DNA of 31,621 bases. Origin: an uncultured Collinsella sp. GTDB taxonomy: Bacteria > Actinomycetota > Coriobacteriia > Coriobacteriales > Coriobacteriaceae. Shown in pieces: positions 23,531-31,501 of this stretch. The position numbers and the translations under genes are program-made. The notes below the pieces were generated by a model that ran no database searches, had not been told where the DNA came from, and worked only from the letters and a program-made list of their open reading frames with translations. The DNA lies in assembly GCA_900541245.1 (NCBI GenBank), contig UQIS01000032.1, positions 1 through 31,621 on the forward strand, written 5' to 3'. How positions within the stretch are numbered: position 1 is the stretch's first letter; the number at the start of each line of letters is the position of its first letter.

Positions 23531-23893
23531 ATGCCCCAGGAAATCAAGATTGACGGCATCGGCATTTCGCCCGATGTTCTGACCGCCATCGTCTCGCGCG
23601 CCGTGTCCGATGTCGAGGGCATCGCCTCCGTTGGCGTCAAGGACCTTGCCACCAACCTTGTCTCCATGATGCTCTCGTCCAAGGCCCCGGCTTCCGAGCC
23701 GGCGGTCGAGGCCGAGGTCGTCGGCGACAAGCTCGCACTCACCGTGCGTGTCGTGGTGTTCTTTGGCTATCCGTTCAAGAAACTCGCCGAGGCTGTTCGC
23801 GCCGCCGTGGTCGCCGCCATCGATGCCCAGGTGGGCGTTGAGGTCGAGCGTGTTGACGTTTGCATCGACGGCCTCGTTTTCCCCAAGGAGTAA
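23531..23893 (+). CDS. Asp23/Gls24 family envelope stress protein
   Basis: A 120-residue alkaline-shock (Asp23, YqhY-type) protein. The family pattern of conserved strands (ISPDVLTAIVSRAVSDVEGIASVG, LALTVRVVVFFGYPFKKLAEAV, VEVERVDVCIDGLVF) is clear. In Bacillus yqhY lies in the same place, between accBC and nusB, and is linked to fatty acid synthesis; here it is between efp and nusB. AGGAGG is 6 bases before the ATG. No membrane segment. Confidence 0.9.
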   Translation: MPQEIKIDGIGISPDVLTAIVSRAVSDVEGIASVGVKDLATNLVSMMLSSKAPASEPAVEAEVVGDKLALTVRVVVFFGYPFKKLAEAVRAAVVAAIDAQVGVEVERVDVCIDGLVFPKE

Positions 23894-23896
23894 CCT

Positions 23897-24481
23897 TTGA
23901 GCCTTAAGGTTTATCGCGGGCGTACGCTTGCCCGCAGTCAGGCGCTGCAGCTGCTGTTCCAGGCCGAGGCCACGGACAGCCCGCTCGAGCGCGTCCTCGA
24001 GGGTGATTTCCTGATCTCGAAGGGTCCCCTCGACCCCTATGCGTTGGAGCTGTGCCGCGGTGCCTACGAGCATATCGACCGCATCGACTGCGCTCTGCGA
24101 TCCGTTGCCAAGAACTGGGATCTTATGCGCATGCCCGGCGCCGACCGCAATCTGCTGCGTATCGCTGTTTACGAGATGCGTTTCCTCACCGACGAGGAGG
24201 TCTCGGACGCCATCGTGATCAACGAGGCTGTCGAGCTTGCCAAGGCCTATGGCACCGACCAGTCCGCATCGTTCGTCAACGGCGTGCTGGGCAAGATCGC
24301 TCGCAGCGAGGAGCTGCCGGGCGAGGGCCTGTACCAGGAGCTGCTGGCCGAAGATCGCGCTCGCGAGGAGGCGCAGGCTGCCGAGGCTGCCGCCAAGGTT
24401 GCGGTTGCTCAGGCTGAGGCTCGCGTGCTGGCCGAGGATGCGGACGCCGCCGAGGCTGACATCGACTCCGTCGAGGAGTAG
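23897..24481 (+). CDS. nusB: Transcription antitermination factor NusB
   Basis: RNA-binding partner of NusE (S10) in rRNA antitermination. The all-alpha NusB domain covers about 7-142 (RSQALQLLFQAEA, DRNLLRIAVYEMRFL, INEAVELAKAYGTDQSASFVNGVLGKI, the last being the best conserved). A tail of about 50 residues rich in Ala and Glu follows, absent from E. coli NusB. I use TTG 23897: AAGGAG lies 6 bases before it, overlapping the end of the preceding gene. The Asp23-family stop is 3 bases upstream. Confidence 0.94.
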   Translation: MSLKVYRGRTLARSQALQLLFQAEATDSPLERVLEGDFLISKGPLDPYALELCRGAYEHIDRIDCALRSVAKNWDLMRMPGADRNLLRIAVYEMRFLTDEEVSDAIVINEAVELAKAYGTDQSASFVNGVLGKIARSEELPGEGLYQELLAEDRAREEAQAAEAAAKVAVAQAEARVLAEDADAAEADIDSVEE

Positions 24482-24483
24482 CC

Positions 24484-24723
24484 ATGCCAGAGGGTTCTGT
24501 CCGTAACTTTGATGAGATTTCGGACCGTCTGGATCAGATCATCGCTACCGTTCGCTCCAAGGATACCTCCTTGGAGCGTTCGCTCGATTTGTTTGACGAA
24601 GCGATTGAGCTGGGCTCCCGCGCGGTCGATATGGTCGACAAGTTTGAGTTGACGCCGCGTGAGGCCGACAAGCTCGAGCAGGAATACGATGAGGATGCGG
24701 CAAACGAATCCCAGGATAGCTAG
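24484..24723 (+). CDS. xseB: Exodeoxyribonuclease VII small subunit
   Basis: A 79-residue two-helix protein with the XseB pattern (FDEISDRLDQIIATV ... LERSLDLFDEAIELG). Exo VII needs one large subunit (XseA) and several XseB. xseA usually sits directly before xseB, but here nusB does, with a 2-base gap, and no xseA is present in the window. The C-terminal 15 residues are acidic. Confidence 0.88.
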   Translation: MPEGSVRNFDEISDRLDQIIATVRSKDTSLERSLDLFDEAIELGSRAVDMVDKFELTPREADKLEQEYDEDAANESQDS

Positions 24724-24749
24724 GCCGCATCTCCGGATACGAATGGTTG

Positions 24750-25562
24750 ATGGCATTCATGAAACGCGTGCGTCTTGATGACGAACTGATTTCACAGGGC
24801 ATCTGCGCCGATCGCGCGGATGCCCTTCGCACTCTTATGGCCGGCTTGGTCTCGAGTGGCGGTGAGCGCTTGACTTCGCCGGGCCTTAAGGTGATCCCGG
24901 GGCTGCCGCTGCATGTGAAGGGGCGCATTCCCTATGTTGGCCGCGGCGGTCTTAAGCTCGAAGGCGCGCTTGATGCGTTTGGCATCAATCCGACGGGCCT
25001 TGCCTGTCTGGATGTGGGCTGCTCTACCGGCGGCTTTACCGATTGTCTGCTCAAGCGCGGAGCTGCGACCGTTGTCTCGGTGGACGTGGGTCGCGCCCAG
25101 TTCGATTGGTCGTTGCGCCAGGACGATCGCGTGACGCTGCATGAGCGCACAAACGTGACGCAGCTGCCTGAGCTTGGCTATGCCGGCACTATCGACCTGG
25201 CTGTGTGTGATGTCTCGTTTACCAGCATCGCGAACATTATCGATGCGGTACTGGCGTGCCTGGCGCCTACGGGTGCATTCTGCACGCTCGTAAAGCCGCA
25301 GTTTGAGGCTCCGGCGGCGCTGGTGGGCGAGGGCGGCATTGTGACCGATCCCGCCGTGCGCCGCGATACACTCGTGGCGGCGGTTGAACTCTTTGCTGCC
25401 AAGGGCCTGTTCCCGGTCGATGTGTGCGTGTCGCCCATTCATGGTGCCAAGGGCAACGTTGAGTTTTTCCTGTACGGCACGAGATTTGACCCCGGCGATC
25501 GCTCGCAAGACGAGCTGCAATCCCAGGTATCGGTTATGAGCGAGAAAGCTGCAACGCTATGA
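24750..25562 (+). CDS. tlyA: TlyA family rRNA 2'-O-methyltransferase / putative hemolysin
   Basis: A 270-residue protein with an N-terminal S4 RNA-binding domain (about 5-65) and an FtsJ-like SAM methyltransferase domain (LDVGCSTGGFTDCLLKRGA about 85-105, VCDVSFTSI, LVKPQFE, VEFFLYG). TlyA methylates C1409 of 16S and in some species C1920 of 23S rRNA, and sets capreomycin sensitivity in mycobacteria. The start is uncertain: TTG 24747, ATG 24750 and ATG 24759 are in frame and none has a strong ribosome site; I use 24750. The stop overlaps nadK. tlyA-nadK-recN is a conserved order. Confidence 0.93.
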   Translation: MAFMKRVRLDDELISQGICADRADALRTLMAGLVSSGGERLTSPGLKVIPGLPLHVKGRIPYVGRGGLKLEGALDAFGINPTGLACLDVGCSTGGFTDCLLKRGAATVVSVDVGRAQFDWSLRQDDRVTLHERTNVTQLPELGYAGTIDLAVCDVSFTSIANIIDAVLACLAPTGAFCTLVKPQFEAPAALVGEGGIVTDPAVRRDTLVAAVELFAAKGLFPVDVCVSPIHGAKGNVEFFLYGTRFDPGDRSQDELQSQVSVMSEKAATL

Positions 25563-26419
25563 AGGTCTTTCTGGTTCCCAATTACTACAAGCAAGAGGCG
25601 GTCGAGAGCGGCCTGATGCTCGAGCTTTGGCTGACGCGCCAGGGCTATGAGGTCGCATGGGCTGCCGACCAGCGATCGAAGATTCAAAGCACGCCTGATA
25701 TTGACGGCTCCGATCTGGTCATTACGCTCGGCGGCGACGGCACGTTGCTGCGCGCTGCCCGCATCCTCAACCATCGTGAGATTCCTATCCTCGGTCTTTC
25801 CTATGGTCACCTGGGTTTTTTAACTGCTGCGAGTCCCGAGGAGCGCGACATTCTGCAGGTCGTGAGCGACGCCCTGTCCGGCGAGCTGCATGTGAGCCGT
25901 CGCGCTACCATCGCCGCGGATATCGTGTCCGTGCGCGAAGATGGTACGAAGGATGTTGTGCGCACCTTCGCCCTCAACGACATGGCGCTTACGCGCGGCC
26001 CCCTGTCCGATATGGTCGAGTTTGACATCACGGTGTCCGGTCACCATATCGACCGCCTACGCGGTGACGGTGTCGTCGTTTCGACGGCGACTGGTTCTAC
26101 GGGTTACGCGCTCAGCGCCGGTGGCCCCATCGTGAGCCCTGACTATACGGGCATGGTCTGCGTACCCATTGCGCCGCACACCATTCAAGCTCGCGCTTTC
26201 TTGACTTCGCCGAGCGATGTCGTCGAAATCTTTATGTCTGATGACCGTCCGAGCGTTCCGGCGATCGCTATCGATGGACAGTTTATTACCTGCGACGGCA
26301 CGGTCGAGAGCGTGGCCGTGCGCCGAGGCCCCGGCGATGTGCTGCTGCTCGACTACGGCCCCGAGAGTTTTTACAACTCGGTGAGCCGCGTATTCTACGG
26401 AGTCCGCCATGATCGATGA
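25559..26419 (+). CDS. nadK: NAD+ kinase
   Basis: Phosphorylates NAD+ to NADP+. A 286-residue protein with the GGDGT motif at 58-62, GFLTAASPEE, the ND pair in LNDMALTRG (NE in most relatives) and the VSTATGSTGYALSAGGPI block of the C-terminal domain. ATG 25559 overlaps the tlyA stop (ATGA), and its own end overlaps recN by 11 bases, so translation of the three is coupled. Confidence 0.96.
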   Translation: MKVFLVPNYYKQEAVESGLMLELWLTRQGYEVAWAADQRSKIQSTPDIDGSDLVITLGGDGTLLRAARILNHREIPILGLSYGHLGFLTAASPEERDILQVVSDALSGELHVSRRATIAADIVSVREDGTKDVVRTFALNDMALTRGPLSDMVEFDITVSGHHIDRLRGDGVVVSTATGSTGYALSAGGPIVSPDYTGMVCVPIAPHTIQARAFLTSPSDVVEIFMSDDRPSVPAIAIDGQFITCDGTVESVAVRRGPGDVLLLDYGPESFYNSVSRVFYGVRHDR

Positions 26420-28037
26420 GCTGCAGGTTTCTAACATTGCACTCATTCGCGAGGCGACGCTGGTGCCGAGTGCCGGCCTGACTGTCCTGACCGGCGAGAC
26501 CGGCGCCGGCAAGACCGCGCTGCTCTCGGCCCTCAAGCTTATTTTGGGTGAGCGCGCGGATTCGTCGACGGTGCGCGAGGGCGAGGCGCTGGCGAGCGTC
26601 GAGGCGCGCCTGTTTGACGGCCCGCACGACACGGAAGGCTTCACGGTCCAGCGCAGCCTTTCCGCCGAGGGCCGCAGCCGCGTCAAGATTGACGGCCGCA
26701 TCGCCAGCGTGCGCGAGCTTTCGGAGCGCGTCGGCGTGATGATGGATCTGTGCGGCCAGCACGAGCACCAGCGCTTACTCGATCCGGCGCATCACGTTGC
26801 GATGGTCGATGCGTGGGCGGGACGCTCTGCGCTCGAGGCGCTGGATGCGTACCGCGCCTGCTTTAAGGCTTCGCGGGCTGCCGCTAAGGGGGTTCGACGT
26901 GTCGAAGAGGCCTCGCGTGCGCAGGGGAGCCTCGTCGAGGAGGCGCGCTTTGCGCTCGAGCGCATCGGCGAGGTCGACCCCAAGCCGGGCGAGTATGAGG
27001 AACTCGAGGAACTGCTGCCGCGCTCCGAACATGCCGAGGTACTGGTTGCCACGGCTAACGATGCCCATGCATCGCTTGCCGCCGAAGGGGGAGCGCTCGA
27101 TGCCGTGAATGGCGCCGTGGCCGAGCTTTCACGCATGGCGACCGTCGATCGCAAGCTGGGTGACATCGCCGATGCACTTTCGGATGCCTGTATCTCCCTT
27201 GAGGATTGCGCGAACGAGCTTCGTGCCTATCGCGATGGCATCGCCTTCGACCCGCGCGAGCTCGCTCGCATGCGTGAGCGGTATTCCGACCTCAAGGGTC
27301 TGTTGCGTCAGTGGGGTCCCACTATGGACGATGTTTTTGCCATGCGCGATCGCTCGCAAGAGCTGCTGTCCCTGGTCGATGATGGCGATGAACAGATCAA
27401 AAAGGCGCGTGAAGCGCTTGGCGCGGCGGAGCGCGAACTGTTTGCTGCCGCCAAGGCGCTTAAGCGCGCTCGCAATACGGCGGCCCCGCGCTTCTGTCAC
27501 GAGGTGGGCCGCCAGATGGCTCGCCTGGAGATGGGTAGTGCCGAGCTCGTCTGGGAGTCGCGTGATCTTCCCCGTGCTGAGTGGACGCCCGTTGGTCCTT
27601 CGAGCTACGAGCTGCTATACCGCAGCGGTGCCGGTTTGACGCCGCGCCCCTTGCGTCGAATTGCGTCGGGCGGTGAGCTCAGCCGCGTCATGCTGGCGAG
27701 CAAGGTTGTCCTCGGTAACGCGGACGGTGTCGATACACTGGTGTTTGACGAGGTCGATGCTGGTGTCGGTGGCTCCACGGCGCGTGCACTTGCGGGCGTG
27801 CTGGCAGATCTCGCCGCTACGCATCAGGTGATTGTCGTAACCCATTTGGCGCAGGTCGCCGTCATGGCTGACAAGCATTATGTCGTCAGCAAGGAACCGG
27901 GCGATGTTCCCCAAACGCATTTGGATGAGGTAACCGGCGAAGCGCGTACCGCCGAGATCGCCCGCATGTTGAGCGGCGATCAGTCTGAGGCAAGCTTGGC
28001 CCACGCAAAGCAGATGCTCGAAGAAGCTCGAGGTTAG
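26409..28037 (+). CDS. recN: DNA repair protein RecN
   Basis: SMC-like ATPase that acts early in double-strand break repair. Walker A is GETGAGKT (29-36); a coiled-coil region covers about 150-370; the C-terminal ABC signature is ASGGELSRVMLA and Walker B is LVFDEVDAGVGG, followed by the VVTHLAQVA switch. At 542 aa it is of normal length. Last gene of the efp operon; a hairpin lies between it and the convergent regulator gene. Confidence 0.96.
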   Translation: MIDELQVSNIALIREATLVPSAGLTVLTGETGAGKTALLSALKLILGERADSSTVREGEALASVEARLFDGPHDTEGFTVQRSLSAEGRSRVKIDGRIASVRELSERVGVMMDLCGQHEHQRLLDPAHHVAMVDAWAGRSALEALDAYRACFKASRAAAKGVRRVEEASRAQGSLVEEARFALERIGEVDPKPGEYEELEELLPRSEHAEVLVATANDAHASLAAEGGALDAVNGAVAELSRMATVDRKLGDIADALSDACISLEDCANELRAYRDGIAFDPRELARMRERYSDLKGLLRQWGPTMDDVFAMRDRSQELLSLVDDGDEQIKKAREALGAAERELFAAAKALKRARNTAAPRFCHEVGRQMARLEMGSAELVWESRDLPRAEWTPVGPSSYELLYRSGAGLTPRPLRRIASGGELSRVMLASKVVLGNADGVDTLVFDEVDAGVGGSTARALAGVLADLAATHQVIVVTHLAQVAVMADKHYVVSKEPGDVPQTHLDEVTGEARTAEIARMLSGDQSEASLAHAKQMLEEARG

Positions 28038-28055
28038 GTCGTATCAGTGGTGTTG

Positions 28056-28088
28056 GTGGGACAAAATAGACTGAAATTTTTGTCCCAC
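28056..28088. terminator. Convergent hairpin between recN and the RpiR gene
   Basis: GTGGGACAAAA (28056-28066) and TTTTGTCCCAC (28078-28088) form a perfect 11-bp stem with an 11-base loop. It sits between two converging genes and could end transcription from either side, although no clear T-tract follows. The stem carries GGGAC like other palindromes in the window. Confidence 0.6.
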
Positions 28089-28096
28089 TACGCGTT

Positions 28097-28954
28097 TTAC
28101 TCAACGACCTTATCCGGCTGGATGAGCTCCTCGTAGTAGCTGATATGCTCGCGCGCGTCTTTAATCTCGGGCAGCAGGAAGTTGTAGATGCCTTCGATGA
28201 TCATCGTGGCGCTGATCTTGGAGAACGCAAAGTCGCCCGTCGTCAGCAGCGCTTCGTGGTTGACGGTATTAAACGTGTAGTCTGCCAGGCGCGCGAGCGG
28301 GGATTTGCTGTCGCTGCTGATGACGACTACGGTTGCGCCGCAGTCGCGAGCCGCTTTTGCCATGCGATTCAGTCGGCGCGATTTGCCGGAGTTTGAGATG
28401 AGCACGATGACGTCACCCGGGCGCAACGTGAGCGCAAAGCCGATTGATGTCTCGCTAATGGTGCTCGCCATGCAGCGCAGGCCCAGCTGCGAAAACTTAA
28501 ACGTCGCATCGAGCGCGACCGCGTTCGTATTGCCCACAGCTGCAAACTCAATAACCCCTGCATGCTTAAAGGCATGCACAACAGCCGCCAGCGTATCGTG
28601 GTCGATTCCGTCGATGGTCGCATTAAGCTCGCTCACCTTGGCAGCCAGGATGTTCTTGAGGCTCTGCTCCATATTGTCGAGCGAGACCTCGTCGGTCAGG
28701 CCCTCGTTGCGCTGGCTTTCCAAATCCCTCGCCAACGAAAACTGAAAGCTGCGGAAGCTGCCAAACCCAAGCTTGCGGCAGAAGCGCGAAACGGTCGCCT
28801 CGGACGTGGCAGCGGCGCGTGAGAGCTGAGCCGCCGTGAGGCGTGGAGCCTCGGACTGGTGCTCCAATATATAGTCGACAATGCGCTGCTCGGACTCGCT
28901 GTATCCCTGATGGGTACTAATGAGGGAAAGTGCGCTCTTGCTACTATCGGTCAT
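28097..28954 (-). CDS. MurR/RpiR family transcriptional regulator
   Basis: A 285-residue sugar-responsive regulator: N-terminal HTH_6 domain (about 1-80, with LTAAQLSRAAATSEATVSRF as the helix-turn-helix) and a C-terminal SIS domain (about 110-250, including VGNTNAVALDA and LISNSGKSRRLN) that binds a sugar phosphate. ATG 28954 has AGGAG 7 bases upstream; a longer form would start at 29002. It is divergent from the PTS permease gene, so it most likely controls that gene in response to a phosphorylated sugar such as fructose 1-phosphate; the ligand is inferred. Confidence 0.9.
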   Translation of the reverse strand: MTDSSKSALSLISTHQGYSESEQRIVDYILEHQSEAPRLTAAQLSRAAATSEATVSRFCRKLGFGSFRSFQFSLARDLESQRNEGLTDEVSLDNMEQSLKNILAAKVSELNATIDGIDHDTLAAVVHAFKHAGVIEFAAVGNTNAVALDATFKFSQLGLRCMASTISETSIGFALTLRPGDVIVLISNSGKSRRLNRMAKAARDCGATVVVISSDSKSPLARLADYTFNTVNHEALLTTGDFAFSKISATMIIEGIYNFLLPEIKDAREHISYYEELIQPDKVVE

Positions 28955-29035
28955 GGATGGCTCCTGGTTGGCATGAAAATCTAGTTTGATTTGCAATGCC
29001 ATAGTATACGGACATTTTCAATTACAAGATACACC

Positions 29036-29063
29036 TTGCCGTTTCAAGTGTTGATGGTAAACT
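29036..29063 (+). promoter_or_regulatory. Candidate promoter of the PTS gene
   Basis: TTGCCG (29036-29041) and TAAACT (29058-29063) are 16 bases apart. The -10 lies inside the inverted repeat 29057-29079. A minus-strand TATACT at 29003-29008 is a candidate -10 for the RpiR gene. Confidence 0.45.
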
Positions 29064-29099
29064 TTCACCTACCGTTTACGGTTATGAAAGAACCTTTCA
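29057..29099. promoter_or_regulatory. Operator-like inverted repeats in the divergent region
   Basis: GTAAAC/GTTTAC (29057-29062 and 29074-29079) and TGAAAG-AAC-CTTTCA (29085-29099) are both perfect inverted repeats just at and after the candidate -10. The half-site TTTCAC also occurs at 29063-29068. They are natural candidates for binding of the RpiR-family protein. Confidence 0.45.
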
Positions 29100-29226
29100 C
29101 CGGAGATTTGCACCTTGTCTCTTCTCACGCGGGCGGTAGGTTGGTATCTTTCAGTTGTGGAAAAACGCGCATCGAAGCGCGTGTAGGGGAGCGCCCGCGG
29201 GCGCTGTACTCAAGAAGGAGGGACAC

Positions 29227-31230
29227 ATGGCTAAGTTTGACATCATCGCCGCGACCGGTTGCCCGACCGGCATCGCGCACACCTTCATGGCGAAGGAGGC
29301 GCTGGAGAAGGCAGCTGCCGAGCGCGGTCTGACCATTAAGGTCGAGACTCATGGCCAGGTCGGTGTCGAGAACGAGCTCACCAAGAGTGAGATCGCTGGT
29401 GCCAAGGCCGTCGTCGTCGCAGCCGATAAGGATGTCCAGGCTGAGCGTTTCGCCGGCAAGCCCATGGTTTCCGTTGGTGTTTCCAAGGCCCTGTCCGTTG
29501 AGGCCGCCGGTAAGCTGATTGACCGCGCGCTCGCCGCCAAGGGCGACAGCACGGTTGCGGCTGCTGCCGATGTCGAGGACGAGGTCGAGGAGAAGGAGTC
29601 CATCGGCCACGTCATCTACAAGCACCTCATGAACGGCGTCAGCCACATGCTGGTCTTCGTCGTTGCCGGTGGTGTTCTGACCGCTGTCTCGTTCCTGTGG
29701 GGCATTACGTCCTTCGATTCGACGGCGTCTGACTACAACAGCTTTGCTGCGATGCTTAAGATCATCGGCGGCATCGCCATGAACCTTATGGTTCCGGTGC
29801 TTTCCGCCTACATCGCCGAATCCATCGGCAAGCGCCCGGCGCTCGTCCCCGGTTTCGTTGCCGGTATGATTGCCATCCAGGGCCTGCCTGTTAACGCCGA
29901 GACCGGCATGATCGACGCCGGTGGCGCCGGCGTGGGCTTCGGCTTCCTGGGCGGCATCGTCGGTGGCTTCCTCGCCGGCTATGTCATCCTGCTGCTCGAG
30001 AAGGTCTTTGCCGGCCTGCCCAAGAACCTGGACGGCCTTAAGGCTATCTTCCTGTACCCGCTGTTCTCGACGGCTATTGTCGGCCTAGTCATGCTCGGCA
30101 TTTCCGGCCCCATGGCTGCCATCAACACCGCTATGATGGACTTCCTCAAGGGCCTGTCCGCCTCTGGCGCCGTTGTCCTGGGTCTTGCCATTGGCTGCAT
30201 GTGCGCCTTTGACATGGGCGGCCCGGTCAACAAGGCTGCTTACGTCACCGGTACCGCTATGCTCACCGAGGCTCTGGCCGCCGGTGTTGGCACCGATACC
30301 TACAACTTCGGCACCAACTTCATGGCTGCCGTCTCCGCCGCCTGCATCGTTCCGCCGCTGATCACCACCTTTGCTGTCGTTGTCGGCAAGAAGTACTTCA
30401 GCCAGGAGGATCACGACGCCGGTGTCGTCAACCTCATCCTTGGTTGCACCCATATCACCGAGGGCGCCATTCCGTTCATGACCAAGAACATCTGGCCCGT
30501 CATGCCCATCATGATGCTCGGTTCCTCTATCGCTTCGATCCTGACCATTATGTTCAACGTTCACGATCCGGCGCCTCACGGTGGCTTCCTGGTCCTGCCC
30601 GTTGTCGAGAACGGTCCGCTTTGGGTCCTCGCGATCCTCATCGGCGCTGTGGTCGGTGGCATCCTGTTCGTGGCCTTCAAGAAGTACGACTTCGAGAAGA
30701 ATCAGAAGGCCGCTCCTGCAGCCAAGCCGGTTGAGGCTCCCAAGGCCGCTGCCGTCGAGGCCCCCAAGGCCGAGGCTGCCGACTTCGTGAAGGTCGAGAA
30801 TGTCTTTGTCGCCGAGGACTTCGCTTCTCGTGACGAGGCTCTGAGCTTCGTTTCCAACCAGGCCGTCAAGGCCGGTATCGCCAGCGACGCCGACGCCGTG
30901 ATGAACGCCTTCCTGGCCCGCGAGGCCGAGGGCACCACGGGCATGATGGAGGGCTTCGCCATCCCGCATGCCAAGTCCGACGCCATTACCGAGGCTGCCG
31001 TCATCGTCGTCAAGGACGAGTCCGGCGTGACCGGTTGGGACACCATGGACGGCGCTCCCGTCAACGTGGCTATCGCCCTGCTCATCCCCGGTGCCCAGGC
31101 CGGCACCACGCACCTCAAGATCCTGTCCAAGGTTGCCGAGGCGCTCATGGACGAGGACTTCCGTGCCACCGTCAAGGGTTCCACCGACGCCGCCGAGATC
31201 GCCAAGACGATCAACGCCCGCCTGGTCTAA
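29227..31230 (+). CDS. Fructose-type PTS permease, fused EIIB-EIIC-EIIA
   Basis: A 667-residue sugar transporter that takes up and phosphorylates its sugar. EIIB is at 1-100 with the phosphocysteine Cys12 in ATGCPTGIAHT, the signature of the fructose IIB class. EIIC (about 130-490) is a polytopic membrane domain. An Ala/Pro/Lys-rich linker (about 495-520) leads to EIIA, whose phospho-histidine is His581 in FAIPHAK. The order B-C-A differs from the more usual A-B-C fusion. ATG 29227 follows AAGGAGGG by 6 bases. Fructose is the likely substrate, but mannose- or 2-O-mannosylglycerate-type sugars use the same family. A terminator follows, so it is monocistronic; no fruK is adjacent. Confidence 0.92.
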   Translation: MAKFDIIAATGCPTGIAHTFMAKEALEKAAAERGLTIKVETHGQVGVENELTKSEIAGAKAVVVAADKDVQAERFAGKPMVSVGVSKALSVEAAGKLIDRALAAKGDSTVAAAADVEDEVEEKESIGHVIYKHLMNGVSHMLVFVVAGGVLTAVSFLWGITSFDSTASDYNSFAAMLKIIGGIAMNLMVPVLSAYIAESIGKRPALVPGFVAGMIAIQGLPVNAETGMIDAGGAGVGFGFLGGIVGGFLAGYVILLLEKVFAGLPKNLDGLKAIFLYPLFSTAIVGLVMLGISGPMAAINTAMMDFLKGLSASGAVVLGLAIGCMCAFDMGGPVNKAAYVTGTAMLTEALAAGVGTDTYNFGTNFMAAVSAACIVPPLITTFAVVVGKKYFSQEDHDAGVVNLILGCTHITEGAIPFMTKNIWPVMPIMMLGSSIASILTIMFNVHDPAPHGGFLVLPVVENGPLWVLAILIGAVVGGILFVAFKKYDFEKNQKAAPAAKPVEAPKAAAVEAPKAEAADFVKVENVFVAEDFASRDEALSFVSNQAVKAGIASDADAVMNAFLAREAEGTTGMMEGFAIPHAKSDAITEAAVIVVKDESGVTGWDTMDGAPVNVAIALLIPGAQAGTTHLKILSKVAEALMDEDFRATVKGSTDAAEIAKTINARLV

Positions 31231-31266
31231 TCCCGCAACACGCGAATAGCATCGCCCCCTGTATAT

Positions 31267-31301
31267 AAGGCGGAGTCCCTCCTCAGGGTCTCCGCCTTTT
31301 T
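31267..31301 (+). terminator. Terminator of the PTS gene
   Basis: AAGGCGGAG (31267-31275) and CTCCGCCTT (31290-31298) pair perfectly, with CCCT/AGGG inside, followed by TTTTT. Confidence 0.93.
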
Positions 31302-31310
31302 CATCCCCAA

Positions 31311-31383
31311 ATAAGTTGCGGTGAAATTGGGACTGTTTAAACGATTCAACCCCAAATTCAGTCCCTATTTCACCGCAACTTAT
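31311..31383. repeat. Long intergenic palindrome, 25-bp arms
   Basis: Arms 31311-31335 and 31359-31383 are inverted copies with a single mismatch, around a 23-base loop containing TTAAACGA. The inner ends of the arms carry TGGGACTG and CAGTCCC. The loop start matches that of the palindrome at 5034-5080. No T-tract is attached. It resembles a REP/BIME-type element. Confidence 0.7.
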
Positions 31384-31501
31384 AAAAGGGCATAGAGAGG
31401 GCTGCCTATCGAGTTTTTGTCGCGAACAGGTCATCAGCCAGAATTCCGTTCGCACGATATTGCTCTGGACCGACCGAGTTTCCGCAGCTTGCTCGCCCAC
31501 A
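31384..31501. other. Possible edge of another gene, unassigned
   Basis: On the minus strand a frame reads from about 31498 to a TAG at 31409 (ending ADDLFATKTR), and on the plus strand another frame is also open. Neither shows strong codon bias nor a family I recognise. The first could be the 3' end of a gene beyond the window, converging on the palindrome. Confidence 0.2.

Noticed and set aside
30085..31500. 471-codon minus-strand frame crossing the PTS gene end, terminator and palindrome
   Set aside because: It reads through a terminator and a palindrome and mirrors the PTS gene; no recognisable domain.
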